A stretch of DNA of 64,000 bases from Geobacillus thermocatenulatus. Its GTDB lineage: Bacteria; Bacillota; Bacilli; Bacillales; Anoxybacillaceae. This document shows, piece by piece, positions 35,920 through 45,889 of this stretch (the stretch's first letter is position 1; each line of letters starts with the position of its first letter). The position numbers and the translations under genes were made by a program. The notes under the pieces were generated by a model, which saw only the letters and a list, made by a program, of their open reading frames with translations, was not told where the DNA came from and made no database searches. Location of the stretch: positions 320,001-384,000 of the forward strand of contig NZ_NEWK01000001.1 of NCBI RefSeq assembly GCF_002217655.1, in the 5' to 3' direction.

Positions 35920-37026
35920 ATGAACATTTGTCTAATTTGTATTAATTCCTCGAGGAGTGCAATAGGAGATTCTTTTAAAAGTCTATGTAATAATTTATCA
36001 GAAAAAAAGAACATCTATATAATTAAAAGCTTTTGTTACAACGATTCAGAATTTGATTACGAAAGTCACAGAATACTAAGTGTTAATTTTGATAAAAGAG
36101 ACAAGAATATTTTTAAAAAAATTGATTCATTAATAAAAATCAAAAGATTTATCAAAGAAAATGATATTCAGCATTTATTCTTTTATTCGGATAATCCTTT
36201 TAATTCTTTGGTCAAGATATTGAATAATAAAATTGATTACAGTTTTTGGTGGCACGATCCCAAACCTCATACAGGTGTTAAATTATTAAATAAGATCTTG
36301 TTTAAAATCAATGAAAGTGTGTTGTTAACAGGTAAAAGGCTTAATAATATATTTGTAGCTAGTAACTATCTAAAAGAATTGGCAGAAGAAAATCCTTTGA
36401 CTGATTCGAAAAAGATAAAAGTAATTTACCTACCTTATATGGAAGAAATAACATCGTTAGTTCAGGAGGAAGTACCATATGATAAAAGGTATTATGATTT
36501 TATATTTTTTGGTCGAATTGAGCAATACAAAGGATTGGATGTACTAGAGCAAGCTTTGTATAAGTTACATATAAACGGAATTGATTATAAAGCATTAATT
36601 GTTGGTCCTGGAAATCTTAACAATTGTACCAATGGTCTTCTCATGAAATTAAAAGATAAAGTTGAAGTTATTAATAAATATGTATCTAATGATGAGTTAG
36701 CTAAATATATTCTTAATAGTAGAGTTGCTGTGTTTCCTTATAGGGATTCGACAGGTACACAAACAGTGCAAACTGCTATATATCTCGGATGTATTGTAGT
36801 AGCAACTGATACAGGTAGTTTTAAAGAGTACCTTTCAGTGAAAAGTCCTATATTAGGATATGTAATAAAACCTAATGATAGTAATGAGTTATATGAAGTT
36901 TTACTTAATTTTTTAGAGAATGATATGACTTGCGGGAATAACAAAAGTACCATCGATGAATTTTTTCATCCTAAAACCATGGCATGTAATTTATACAGTG
37001 CCATTCATAACAAAAATAGGGATTAG
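35920..37026 (+). CDS. Glycosyltransferase family 4 protein
   Basis: The 368-residue protein has a GT-B layout. The C-terminal half shows the donor-binding region IFFGRIEQYKGLDVLEQALY and AVFPYRDSTGTQTVQTAIYL, in which the usual E-x7-E segment is modified (STGTQTVQTA). The start follows AACAGGTG. It is AT-rich like the flippase. It adds a sugar to the glycan; the donor is unknown. Confidence 0.78.
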   Translation: MNICLICINSSRSAIGDSFKSLCNNLSEKKNIYIIKSFCYNDSEFDYESHRILSVNFDKRDKNIFKKIDSLIKIKRFIKENDIQHLFFYSDNPFNSLVKILNNKIDYSFWWHDPKPHTGVKLLNKILFKINESVLLTGKRLNNIFVASNYLKELAEENPLTDSKKIKVIYLPYMEEITSLVQEEVPYDKRYYDFIFFGRIEQYKGLDVLEQALYKLHINGIDYKALIVGPGNLNNCTNGLLMKLKDKVEVINKYVSNDELAKYILNSRVAVFPYRDSTGTQTVQTAIYLGCIVVATDTGSFKEYLSVKSPILGYVIKPNDSNELYEVLLNFLENDMTCGNNKSTIDEFFHPKTMACNLYSAIHNKNRD

Positions 37027-37410
37027 ACGGTCTCTGTGTGTTTGGTTGGTGAAGAGACCGAACGAATGAATGTTAGAACAAGGGTGCGCGGTACATTGAT
37101 GATCGGAAGATCATCGATCTGAAGTTTCCAGTACGGTTTTTGGATGGATTCGTCTGAGCTCTCGAGATTCAACAATTTTCTCAATATCACACCAATCAAA
37201 TATACAATCAAGCAAATAGTCTAATCAATGAGGCAACAAAGCTTGTTATCCCTTTGTTTTGGATGCTAAGTGTGTGACTGCTTTAGTGATGGCTGGAAAC
37301 GACGGCAGTGGCAAGCTTTTTTGCGTTTAGCCGTTGAAACTCAAGGGAAAATCGCGAGTGTAGAGGATAAACTTTTGACAATGCCACATTTCTAGAGGAA
37401 GGGTGAAAAA
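37027..37410 (-). other. Gap with a possible transposase tail
   Basis: On the minus strand 37023-37211 has an open frame (MIVYLIGVILRKLLNLESSD...) whose KPYW segment recalls the end of IS4-type transposases, but the match is weak. The rest (37212-37390) shows no gene. The region ends with the GAGGAAGGGTG ribosome site of the next gene. Confidence 0.3.
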
Positions 37411-38541
37411 TTGGAGAAGGTAAGACTACTATATATATGTGAAGCTATGGGTGGAGGAGTGCGGAGACATCTTTTGGATATTATTAAAAATATTGATTTA
37501 GGTTCGTATGATATACATCTAATTTATGGAAAAAAAAGAGCTGATAAAGTATTTTTTGATAACATTCCAAATTTAAAACGAAAAGGTATCCATCTGTATG
37601 AACTTAAGGAATTAGATCGAGAAATATCGATCAAAAAAGATAGCAAGGCATTAATAAAAATAATGAAAATAATTAATCGGATTAATCCTGATATTGTTCA
37701 TTGTCATAGTTCGAAAGCTGGAGCATTAGGTAGAGTTGCAGCCTACTTATGTGGCATTAAAAATATAATTTATACTCCACATGCGTATATAGCACAGTCA
37801 CCGAATCTTTCCCAAACAAAAGTAAAGTTTTACGTGGGGTTAGAAAAAATATTTGGTAAAATCACAAAAGTAACTATAAATGTTTCTGAAGGGGAAAGAC
37901 AGTTTGCCCTACAAAGTGGAATAGTTACAACTAGCAATAGTATGGTTATTTATAATGGCATATCTAAAAAAGATAGATCAAAAAAAATTCAGAAAAAAAA
38001 CAGAATAATTATTGGGACAGTTGCAAGACTGTCCGAACAAAAAGATCCTATTACATTCTATAACATAGCTAAAAATATAGTGTCTAAATATGACTCTGTG
38101 GATTTTCGGTATGTAGGAGATGGACCTTTTTATGAAATATTAAAGAATAAAATTGAAAAAGATAATCTTCATAAAAGAATTCAATTGGTTGGCTTTAAAA
38201 ACAATATTTCTGGTGAACTAGCAGAATTTGATATTTTTATTACAACTTCCTTATATGAAGGGATGCCATATGCACTTATTGAAGCACTTTCCCAAGGATT
38301 ACCTATTGTTGGTACTAATGTAACCGGAAATAACGAAATAATTTTCCATGATATAAACGGTTACTTATTTAATATTAAGGATGTCAATGGAGCAGTTCAG
38401 ATTTTAGAATTTCTAATTAATAATCCACAAAAAATTAAAAGTTTAGGTGAGCAGAGTTATAAAATTTATATAGAAAAGTTTACTATAGACAAAATGATAG
38501 AAAAACTAGAAAAAACGTATGAACAATTTAGAAGAAGGTGA
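37411..38541 (+). CDS. Glycosyltransferase family 4 protein
   Basis: The 376-residue GT-B enzyme starts at TTG 37411 (MEKVRLLYICEAMGGGVRRH). It shows HCHSSKAGALGRVAAY, then IIGTVARLSEQKDPITFYNI and FITTSLYEGMPYALIEALSQ with the E-x7-E motif of GT4 retaining enzymes. It has the form of capsular GT4 enzymes that take an early lipid-linked acceptor. The stop codon coincides with the start of manC. Confidence 0.85.
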   Translation: MEKVRLLYICEAMGGGVRRHLLDIIKNIDLGSYDIHLIYGKKRADKVFFDNIPNLKRKGIHLYELKELDREISIKKDSKALIKIMKIINRINPDIVHCHSSKAGALGRVAAYLCGIKNIIYTPHAYIAQSPNLSQTKVKFYVGLEKIFGKITKVTINVSEGERQFALQSGIVTTSNSMVIYNGISKKDRSKKIQKKNRIIIGTVARLSEQKDPITFYNIAKNIVSKYDSVDFRYVGDGPFYEILKNKIEKDNLHKRIQLVGFKNNISGELAEFDIFITTSLYEGMPYALIEALSQGLPIVGTNVTGNNEIIFHDINGYLFNIKDVNGAVQILEFLINNPQKIKSLGEQSYKIYIEKFTIDKMIEKLEKTYEQFRRR

Positions 38542-39918
38542 ATGCTGATGAAGATAATTTTACTTTCCGGCGGCTCGGGCAAACGCCTTTGGCCCCTATC
38601 GAACGACGCACGTTCAAAGCAATTTTTAAAAGTGCTAGAAAATCAAAATGGTGAGTTACAATCAATGGTGCAGCGCGTATGGGGACAATTAACAAATGTC
38701 GGCCTAGCTGATTCCGCTGTGATTGCGACAAGCAAATCCCAAGTGGATATGATTCAAAGCCAATTAGGACAAGATGTCCCGATGATCATTGAACCGATGC
38801 GGCGCGATACGTTTCCAGCGATCGCGTTAGCATCGGTTTATTTGTATAGCGTTGAAGGAATTGGTTTAGATGAAGTCATTGCGGTGTTGCCTGTCGATCC
38901 GTATGTTGAGGATCGTTTTTTTGATAGAGTGAAAGATTTAGAGGAAACTGTGCTCACGAGTGGGGCTGATTTGGCGTTAATCGGTGTCGAGCCAACGTAT
39001 CCATCAGCGAAGTACGGTTATATTGTTCCCGCTTTTAAATCTAGTGATGGTCATTATTTAAAAGTGATCCATTTTACAGAGAAGCCAACCGAAGAAAAAG
39101 CAGCAGAGTTAATCAAGCAAGGTGCGCTTTGGAACTGCGGGGTGTTTGGGTTTCGGTTGGGTTATGTGATTTCGTTATTGAAGGAGAAGGGATATTCTGT
39201 TCAATATGAGGAATTGTTGGTGCAATACAATGAACTGCCGAAAATCAGCTTTGACTATGAGATTGTTGAAAAGACGAAGCATATTGTCGTGTTGCCGTAT
39301 GATGGGTATTGGAAAGACCTTGGCACGTGGAATACGTTAACCGAAGAAATGGGGACCAACCAAATCGGCAAGGGGATTGTGGTGGAGTCGGAAAACACCC
39401 ACTTGATTAATGAGCTTGACATTCCTGTCGCTGTGCTGGGAGTGTCCAACGCCATTGTAGCGGTAAGCCCGGACGGAATTTTAGTCGCCGATAAAGCAAA
39501 AAGCCCGAAGATTAAAGACCTCGTCAATGGGTTTGATCAACGTCCGATGTATGAGGAACGCCGCTGGGGCTGGTATCGGGTGCTGGATTATACAAAATTC
39601 GAAGACGGTCGGGAAGTATTAACAAAACGGATTGGCGTGGCGGCAGGAAAAAATTTAAGTTATCACATGCATCGCTATCGAAGGGAAGTATGGACGATCA
39701 TTCGAGGTGAAGGGGAATTTGCGTTGAATGGTGAAATTCGCCGCGTGAAGTCGGGGGATGTGCTTGACATTCCAGTTGGCATGAAACATGGGATGAAGGC
39801 GATTACGGACTTAGAGTTGATTGAAGTGCAGATAGGAACACCATTAATGGAGGAAGATATTATTCGCATTTTTATGTCATGGGATGAGATTGAGCAGTTT
39901 TGTCGTTATGCGAGGTGA
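38542..39918 (+). CDS. manC: Mannose-1-phosphate guanylyltransferase
   Basis: The 458-residue protein has the GDP-mannose pyrophosphorylase start KIILLSGGSGKRLWPLSNDA, then the central FTEKPTEEKAAELIKQGALW and WNCGVFGFRLGYV. A C-terminal cupin-like mannose-6-phosphate isomerase domain follows (NLSYHMHRYRREVWTIIRGE, with the metal His residues). It supplies GDP-mannose, so the glycan may contain mannose or a derivative. It follows the GT4 gene without a gap. Confidence 0.9.
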   Translation: MLMKIILLSGGSGKRLWPLSNDARSKQFLKVLENQNGELQSMVQRVWGQLTNVGLADSAVIATSKSQVDMIQSQLGQDVPMIIEPMRRDTFPAIALASVYLYSVEGIGLDEVIAVLPVDPYVEDRFFDRVKDLEETVLTSGADLALIGVEPTYPSAKYGYIVPAFKSSDGHYLKVIHFTEKPTEEKAAELIKQGALWNCGVFGFRLGYVISLLKEKGYSVQYEELLVQYNELPKISFDYEIVEKTKHIVVLPYDGYWKDLGTWNTLTEEMGTNQIGKGIVVESENTHLINELDIPVAVLGVSNAIVAVSPDGILVADKAKSPKIKDLVNGFDQRPMYEERRWGWYRVLDYTKFEDGREVLTKRIGVAAGKNLSYHMHRYRREVWTIIRGEGEFALNGEIRRVKSGDVLDIPVGMKHGMKAITDLELIEVQIGTPLMEEDIIRIFMSWDEIEQFCRYAR

Positions 39919-40049
39919 TTTTTTAATAAAATGTCGAAAATTGCTATATCTTAATTGCCAACTTGTGATAAAATAAAGAGAGAAATTAACTTTACTACTA
40001 TGAATTTCAATTTTCTGTTGCAATTTGGTCGGGATATGGGGGAATCGTT

Positions 40050-41456
40050 ATGATTCGAGGACGAGAACGATTTTTGACAAAGGTTTATGCTTCGATGGAT
40101 TTTGCGATCGTTCAGTTCGCATTTATTCTATCATGGGTGATAAAGTTTCATCTATTTCACGATGGGACTGATGCCCATTTGCCATTGAAAAATTATTGGT
40201 TTTGGAGCCTCATTTATGGTGCGATTGCTGTTTTAGTGGGATATCTTATAGAATTGTACAAATCGAAACGAAAGCAGAAGTTTTTGAATGAATTAGCGAA
40301 AGTATTGCAAGTACATACGCTGAGTATGTTTCTATTATTAAGCGTATTGTTTACGTCGAAAACGGTTGATATCTCAAGGATATTTCTCTTGCTGTATTTT
40401 ATATGGAACGTCACGCTTGTCTCGACATATCGCTATATAGTGAAGCAAAGTCTTCGTCAATTACGAAAAAAGGGGTATAATAAGCAATTTGTCCTAATTG
40501 TTGGAGCAGGATCGATCGGAAGGAAGTACTTTGAAAATCTCCAAATGCATCCGGAATATGGGCTTGAGGTCGTCGGGTTCTTGGACGACTTTCGGACAAA
40601 GCATGAGCCGCGCTTTGCTCACTATAAACCTATTATTGGGAAAGTATCGGATTTGGAACATATTTTGATCCACCAGTTAATTGATGAAGTGGTTGTGGCG
40701 CTCCCGTTGCAAGCCTATCCCAAATATCGAGAGATTATATCGGTTTGCGAGAAAATGGGAGTGCGTGCTTCGATTATTCCTGATTTTTATGATATCCTTC
40801 CAGCTTCGCCTCATTTTGAATTGTTTGGCGATTTGCCGATCATCAATGTGCGGGATGTGCCGTTGGATGAATTGCGAAATAGAGTGCTGAAAAGATTATT
40901 TGATATTCTGTTTTCACTGCTGGCTATTATCTTAACGGCCCCGCTGATGATTGCCATTGCCATTGGAATCAAGCTGACTTCGCCAGGTCCAATTATTTTT
41001 AAACAAGAGCGGGTTGGATTGAATAGAAGGACGTTTTATATGTATAAATTTCGTTCCATGAACCATATGCCTCAGTCCGTTTCCGATACTCAATGGACAG
41101 TCGAAAACGATCCGCGTCGGACGAAATTTGGAGCGTTTTTGCGGAAAACAAGCTTAGATGAGTTGCCTCAGTTTTTCAATGTCTTGAAAGGAGATATGAG
41201 TGTAGTTGGCCCACGGCCTGAGCGTCCTTATTTTGTTGACAAGTTTAAAGAAGAAATTCCGAAATATATGATTAAGCATCATGTCCGTCCAGGGATCACT
41301 GGCTGGGCTCAAGTGTGCGGCTGGCGTGGTGACACATCGATTCGTGCGAGAATTGAACATGATCTTTTTTATATAGAGAACTGGAGTTTATGGCTAGATA
41401 TTAAAATCATTTTACGTACGATTACAAATGGTTTGGTGAATAAAAATGCCTATTAG
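40050..41456 (+). CDS. Initiating sugar-phosphate transferase (WcaJ/WbaP type)
   Basis: The 468-residue protein has about four N-terminal membrane helices, a Rossmann-like middle domain (FVLIVGAGSIGRKYFENLQM) and the C-terminal bacterial sugar transferase domain: LKRLFDILFSLLAIILTAPL, GPIIFKQERVGLNRRTFYMY, KFRSM, SLDELPQFFNVLKGDMSVVG, PRPERPYF and RPGITGWAQVCGWRG. It should load hexose-1-phosphate on undecaprenyl phosphate and start the glycan. It replaces the broken transferase at 26425. Confidence 0.9.
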   Translation: MIRGRERFLTKVYASMDFAIVQFAFILSWVIKFHLFHDGTDAHLPLKNYWFWSLIYGAIAVLVGYLIELYKSKRKQKFLNELAKVLQVHTLSMFLLLSVLFTSKTVDISRIFLLLYFIWNVTLVSTYRYIVKQSLRQLRKKGYNKQFVLIVGAGSIGRKYFENLQMHPEYGLEVVGFLDDFRTKHEPRFAHYKPIIGKVSDLEHILIHQLIDEVVVALPLQAYPKYREIISVCEKMGVRASIIPDFYDILPASPHFELFGDLPIINVRDVPLDELRNRVLKRLFDILFSLLAIILTAPLMIAIAIGIKLTSPGPIIFKQERVGLNRRTFYMYKFRSMNHMPQSVSDTQWTVENDPRRTKFGAFLRKTSLDELPQFFNVLKGDMSVVGPRPERPYFVDKFKEEIPKYMIKHHVRPGITGWAQVCGWRGDTSIRARIEHDLFYIENWSLWLDIKIILRTITNGLVNKNAY

Positions 41457-41612
41457 GATTCCCGTGAACGGGTGTACTTATGTGATTGGTGACAATCCAT
41501 TGAAGAAAGTCAACATTATACTCCCCGCCGCGAAAGTTAGGCAATACTTGTTTTGGTGGCAACATCAAAACGCATTGCCTATCATCAGTCGCAGGGAAAG
41601 GGATGGACAGCT

Positions 41613-42539
41613 ATGCAGGTATACGTGGCGAGGCAGCCGATATTCGATGTTGAACGGAATGTGGTGGGGTATTGTTTTATCGAAGCGGCATTTACGATGG
41701 ATTGAATGGCGATCAAGCCACATTGGAAGTGCTGATTAACAGTTTTATGAACATTGGGATTGAGAAGTTGACCAATGGAAAGCCTTGTTTTGTCAACTTT
41801 ACAGAGAATTTGTTGAAATAGGAAGTGCCATTGCAATTCCCACCTTCTGTGATTCTAGTGGAGATCCTTGAGACGATTCCGATGTCGAATTGGCTTTTGC
41901 GAATGTGCCGCAAGCTGAAGTCCCGTGGATACACGATCGCGCTCGACGATTTTGTTTTAGACCGTTCTTATCTCTCTTTGTGTCCGTACGACGATTTCAT
42001 TAAAGTGAATCTTTCTCGTGTTTCTGTGCAGGACGCATCATCGTTCATGAAGATATCCAACTTTTTCAGAGTTAAATGGCTGGCGGAAAAAGTGGAGCTG
42101 AAAAAATGGATCTCCGTATTGGCCTTGCAAGAGTTGTACAATCTACATGCTCGAGATGGGCAAAAGCATCTGTATGAAGAAATTGTCACATTGTCCTTTA
42201 ATTAGAGGGAAAGCTTGTGAATTGCTTGGGGGAGCTGTTTGGCTATGAGCAGGACAAGGCAAGTTTGTTTTTAATGGGGTTTGTTCGCTGCTGGACGTTC
42301 TTTTGCATCAATCATTGCCGCAAATTTTAGACGAGCTGAACATTCATGATGAATATACAAGCTTGTCTTTTGCATAACAAGTGTCGCTTTTGTGCTGTCT
42401 ATGACCTCGTCTGGTGTATGGAATGAGGAGATTGGGAACAAATGACGCGTTTGTAGACGCTTGGGCCTGATGGAGGATGCTGCTGTTGCGTTATCAGGGA
42501 GCGATTGAGTGGGCCGTGTGGGTACAGAGGGATTTGTAA
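41613..42539 (+). pseudogene. Decayed copy of the EAL-HDOD gene
   Basis: The sequence closely follows the intact gene at 44436-45677 but has frameshifts (already after VARQPIFDVERNVVGY), a stop where the intact copy reads LLKYEVPL, and an internal deletion of about 320 bp that joins KWLAEKVE to LKKWISVLALQEL. The region before the start is also similar to that before the intact copy. So a duplication was followed by decay of one copy. Confidence 0.88.
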
Positions 42540-42615
42540 CTCGCTTCACAAGACTCGGCGAATGGCATAGCCAGAGGACTTTCATCAGAAAGAAGTTTTA
42601 GGGGGGAGTTTTTTT

Positions 42616-43881
42616 ATGAGAAACTTTAAAAAGATATTTTCTTTTTTCTCCGTTCTTGCCATTATTCTCACTATCCCATTTCTGAAAACGAATACGGCAT
42701 TCGCCAGTTCAGCGACAGACCTGCCGTTCGATACATCCGTTTCTGGATACATTACTGATACTGATGATCAACAAATCTATGCGATAAATTTAGAGAAAGC
42801 TGGAAGAATTACAGTTAAACTCAACTCCTATATAGCTGCGGTGAATATAAAATTGGAAGATTCAGATGGAAATGAAGTATTCAGGAAATATGTTTCTGAA
42901 GGCAATTCGGCGAATCCAGCCAAGTGGTCAGGCTGGGTGGATCTTGAAGCAGGGACATATTATATTCAGGTTTATAAAGAATATACTTATACAGGGAAAT
43001 ATGATTTAAAAGTGAGCTACCAAGAAGCCAATAACAATGAAATTGAACCCAATGATGGAACAGTACAAGCTCAACCACTTAAGGTCAATAGCCAAACAGT
43101 AACCGGATTGATTAGTTGGAATGACAGTGCGGATGTTTACAAGGTTGATTTGTCGAAAGCGGGCCGGGTAACGGTTAAGCTGGATTCTTATATAGCTGCG
43201 GTGAATATAAAATTGGAAGATTCAGATGGAAATGAAGTATTCAGGAAATATGTTTCTGAAGGCAATTCGGCGAATCCAGCCAAATGGTCAGGCTGGGTGG
43301 ATCTTGAAGCAGGGACATATTATATTAAAGTTTATCAAGAAAGCTCTTATACGGGGAAATACACACTTAACGTCCAATGCCCTGATTTATTGCCTGCACC
43401 GCCAACTGTAAATTTAGTCAGCAATAAGAGCAATGTTGTAACGGGAAAAACAGTACCAAATGGAACGGTTTCTGTAAAAATCAATTCAAAAGTATATAAC
43501 GGTAAAAGCGACAGCAAAGGTTTGTTCAGTATCAAGATTCCAACACAAAGCGCAGGAACAAAACTTTATATTATGGTAAAGGATAAGTTCGGCGATACAA
43601 GCAAGGAGCGAGTCGTTGTTGTAGTAGACAGAATTCCTCCCACTGCTCCAATTGTAAATAGTATTACTAGTAAATCTAAAGTGATTACAGGTAAGGCGGA
43701 AGCGAACTCCACAGTCATTGCATATGTGGCAAATCAAAAGATTGGTAGTGCTAAAGTGGATCAGTATGGAAACTATGTGATGAAAATTAAACCGCAAAAA
43801 GCAGGAACTCTCATTCGAGTCATTTCGGTTGACAGGGCTGGAAATAAGAGCACTGCAGAAGTTGTAAAAGTGAAAAAGTAA
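42616..43881 (+). CDS. Secreted protein with two PPC-like and two Ig-like domains
   Basis: The 421-residue protein has a signal peptide (MRNFKKIFSFFSVLAIILTI, cut near AFA). Two PPC-like (pre-peptidase C-terminal) beta domains follow at about residues 37-137 and 141-256, each with IAAVNIKLEDSDGNEVF and WSGWVDLEAGTYYI. Two Ig-like domains (residues ~262-342 and 344-421) have ITGKAEANSTVIAYV-type motifs. There is no sorting signal. It could bind the cell surface or glycan. The two PPC units share a 138-bp stretch with one mismatch. Confidence 0.75.
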   Translation: MRNFKKIFSFFSVLAIILTIPFLKTNTAFASSATDLPFDTSVSGYITDTDDQQIYAINLEKAGRITVKLNSYIAAVNIKLEDSDGNEVFRKYVSEGNSANPAKWSGWVDLEAGTYYIQVYKEYTYTGKYDLKVSYQEANNNEIEPNDGTVQAQPLKVNSQTVTGLISWNDSADVYKVDLSKAGRVTVKLDSYIAAVNIKLEDSDGNEVFRKYVSEGNSANPAKWSGWVDLEAGTYYIKVYQESSYTGKYTLNVQCPDLLPAPPTVNLVSNKSNVVTGKTVPNGTVSVKINSKVYNGKSDSKGLFSIKIPTQSAGTKLYIMVKDKFGDTSKERVVVVVDRIPPTAPIVNSITSKSKVITGKAEANSTVIAYVANQKIGSAKVDQYGNYVMKIKPQKAGTLIRVISVDRAGNKSTAEVVKVKK

Positions 43882-43945
43882 AAAGTAGTTTGGGTGCAAC
43901 AGCGATACTATGTCTTTTGACTTTTGTTGGAGACGGATCTTGCAA

Positions 43946-43995
43946 CTCACATTTTGTACCCTCCCGCTTTTTGGTGGGAGGGTGTGAAATGTGAG
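43946..43995 (+). terminator. Long hairpin after the PPC protein gene
   Basis: CTCACATTT and ACCCTCCC pair with GGGAGGGT and AAATGTGAG around a 10-nt loop. An outer pair GACGGA (43933) and TCCGTC (44022) could extend it. There is no T run directly after, so termination is uncertain; a transposon end is also possible. Confidence 0.45.
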
Positions 43996-44179
43996 ACATA
44001 AAAACAAAATACAGAGTCTCCTCCGTCTTTCCATATCCTAGGAGTAACAGAAGAAGATCGCTCCATTGCTTCCCCGCCCATTCATGAACACCGGCAGCCG
44101 ACGGAATCCCCTCTGTCAAGAATTAGTACTGTCCTCCTAACCCCAGAAAAAGAGAAAAATGGTACAATAAAAAAGAAAA

Positions 44180-44338
44180 CTGAATCCTTGATAAAGATGC
44201 GTGTAAAACTGCCAAGAAAACCTTGTTAAATCAACAAATATGGCCCTTGGGGGTTCTTCTCCTAATAGAAATGAAGTTGAACCTCGGGATGATTGGGTTT
44301 TTCAGCATTTTTTTGATACGCTTCTGTCATGGATTCAG
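44180..44338 (+). mobile_element. MITE family 3, copy 1
   Basis: A 159-bp element starts CTGAATCCTTGATAAAG and ends CTTCTGTCATGGATTCAG, imperfect inverted repeats. It matches 63523-63692 in reverse orientation (shared CTGCCAAGAAAAC, GGGGTTCTTC, GATTGGGTTT). No target duplication is visible for this copy and no ORF is present. Confidence 0.7.
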
Positions 44339-44435
44339 GTAGAGAGACAAGCCAGCCAGCGCTGGCTTTGAGCAGAACTAAGGGAACAAATGGGCTCCGT
44401 CTTCATCAATTGCGCAGGGGGAGGGATGGACAGCC

Positions 44436-45677
44436 ATGGAGGTGTACGTGGCGAGGCAGCCAATATTCGATATTGAACGGAATGTGGTGGGGTATGAACT
44501 GTTTTATCGAAGCGGCAAACGCAATTTTTACGATGGATTGAATGGCGATCAAGCCACATTAGAAGTGCTGATTAATAGTTTTATGAACATTGGGATCGAG
44601 AAGCTGACCAACGGAAAGCCGTGTTTTGTCAATTTTACAGAGAATTTGTTGAAATACGAAGTGCCGTTGCAATTCCCGCCGGCTGCGATCGTAGTGGAAA
44701 TTTTGGAGACGATCCCGATGTCAAACTGGCTTTTGTCCGTGTGTCGCAAGTTGAAGTCTCGAGGATACACGATCGCGCTCGACGATTTTGTTTTAGACCG
44801 TTCCTATCTTCCGTTATTTCCATATGTCGATCTCATTAAAGTCGACCTTTCCCGCGTGTCCATGGAGGACGCATCGTCGTTCATGAAAATATCGAAAACG
44901 TTGGGCGTTAAATGGCTGGCAGAGAAAGTGGAAACGTATGAACAATTTTGGCGGGCTGCTGACATGGGATTCATGTATTTCCAAGGCTTTTTCTTCAGCA
45001 AACCTGTGATTTACGGGGACAAAGCCCTCCCGTTTGGTTCCCATCCATCTTATTGGGCGCTGTTGGGGTGTTTGAGCGAGGATGATCCGAATATTCACGA
45101 AATTGCCGAGATGATTGAGCGTGATCTGGCGCTCACGTACCGATTGTTGAAATTGGCCAATTCCATGATCGTGTCACATCGCCCGAAAATTAAGTCGATC
45201 CGTCATGCGATCATGTTATTGGGCATCAATGAATTGAAAAAGTGGATCTCCGTATTGGCCCTGCAAGAGTTATACGATCTGCATGCTCAAGATGGGCAAA
45301 AGCATCTGTATGAAGAAATTGTCACATTGTCTTTTATTCGAGGAAAAGCTTGTGAATTGTTGGGGGAGCTGTTTGGCTATGAGCAGGACAAGGCGAGTTT
45401 GTTTTTAATGGGGGTTTGTTCGCTGTTGGACGTTCTTTTGCATCAACCATTGCCGCAAATTTTAGACGATCTGAATATTCATGACGATATACAAGCCTGC
45501 CTTTTGCATAAAACAGGTCGTTTTTGCGCTGTCTATGACCTTGTTTGGTGCATGGAGCGAGGGGACTGGGAACAGATGATACGGCTATGCGGACAATGGG
45601 GCTTGGCGGAGGATGAGGTGTTGTCGCGCTACCAGGAAGCGATTGAGTGGTCGGTGCGGGTGCAGGGGATTTTGTAG
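44436..45677 (+). CDS. EAL-HDOD domain protein (YuxH-like)
   Basis: The 413-residue protein has an EAL domain (residues ~1-200: EVYVARQPIFDIERNVVGYE, NFTENLL, VVEILETIP, GYTIALDDF, IKVDLSRV) and an HDOD domain (~205-400: LTYRLLKLANSMIVSHRPKI, IRHAIMLLGINELKKWISVL). The EAL signature itself reads EIL and several metal ligands of active phosphodiesterases appear missing, so it may not degrade c-di-GMP. YuxH-type proteins have this order. A decayed duplicate lies 1.9 kb upstream. Confidence 0.87.
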   Translation: MEVYVARQPIFDIERNVVGYELFYRSGKRNFYDGLNGDQATLEVLINSFMNIGIEKLTNGKPCFVNFTENLLKYEVPLQFPPAAIVVEILETIPMSNWLLSVCRKLKSRGYTIALDDFVLDRSYLPLFPYVDLIKVDLSRVSMEDASSFMKISKTLGVKWLAEKVETYEQFWRAADMGFMYFQGFFFSKPVIYGDKALPFGSHPSYWALLGCLSEDDPNIHEIAEMIERDLALTYRLLKLANSMIVSHRPKIKSIRHAIMLLGINELKKWISVLALQELYDLHAQDGQKHLYEEIVTLSFIRGKACELLGELFGYEQDKASLFLMGVCSLLDVLLHQPLPQILDDLNIHDDIQACLLHKTGRFCAVYDLVWCMERGDWEQMIRLCGQWGLAEDEVLSRYQEAIEWSVRVQGIL

Positions 45678-45889
45678 GGATGAGAAGTTAACTCTTTATG
45701 TTGCATGTAATATAACGTTAGAATGAGGAGCTAATAATCATACGGAGAGAAATCTCTGTGGGGCTTTTCTTTTTGCCCAAATCTGTATCAAGCATGATTT
45801 CAAATATATATTATGATTTTGAGCCTATAGTCTAGTGCCTCAATTCCTTTTGGGGAATTGGGGCTATTTTTGTTTTAGGAGGGAAAGGG

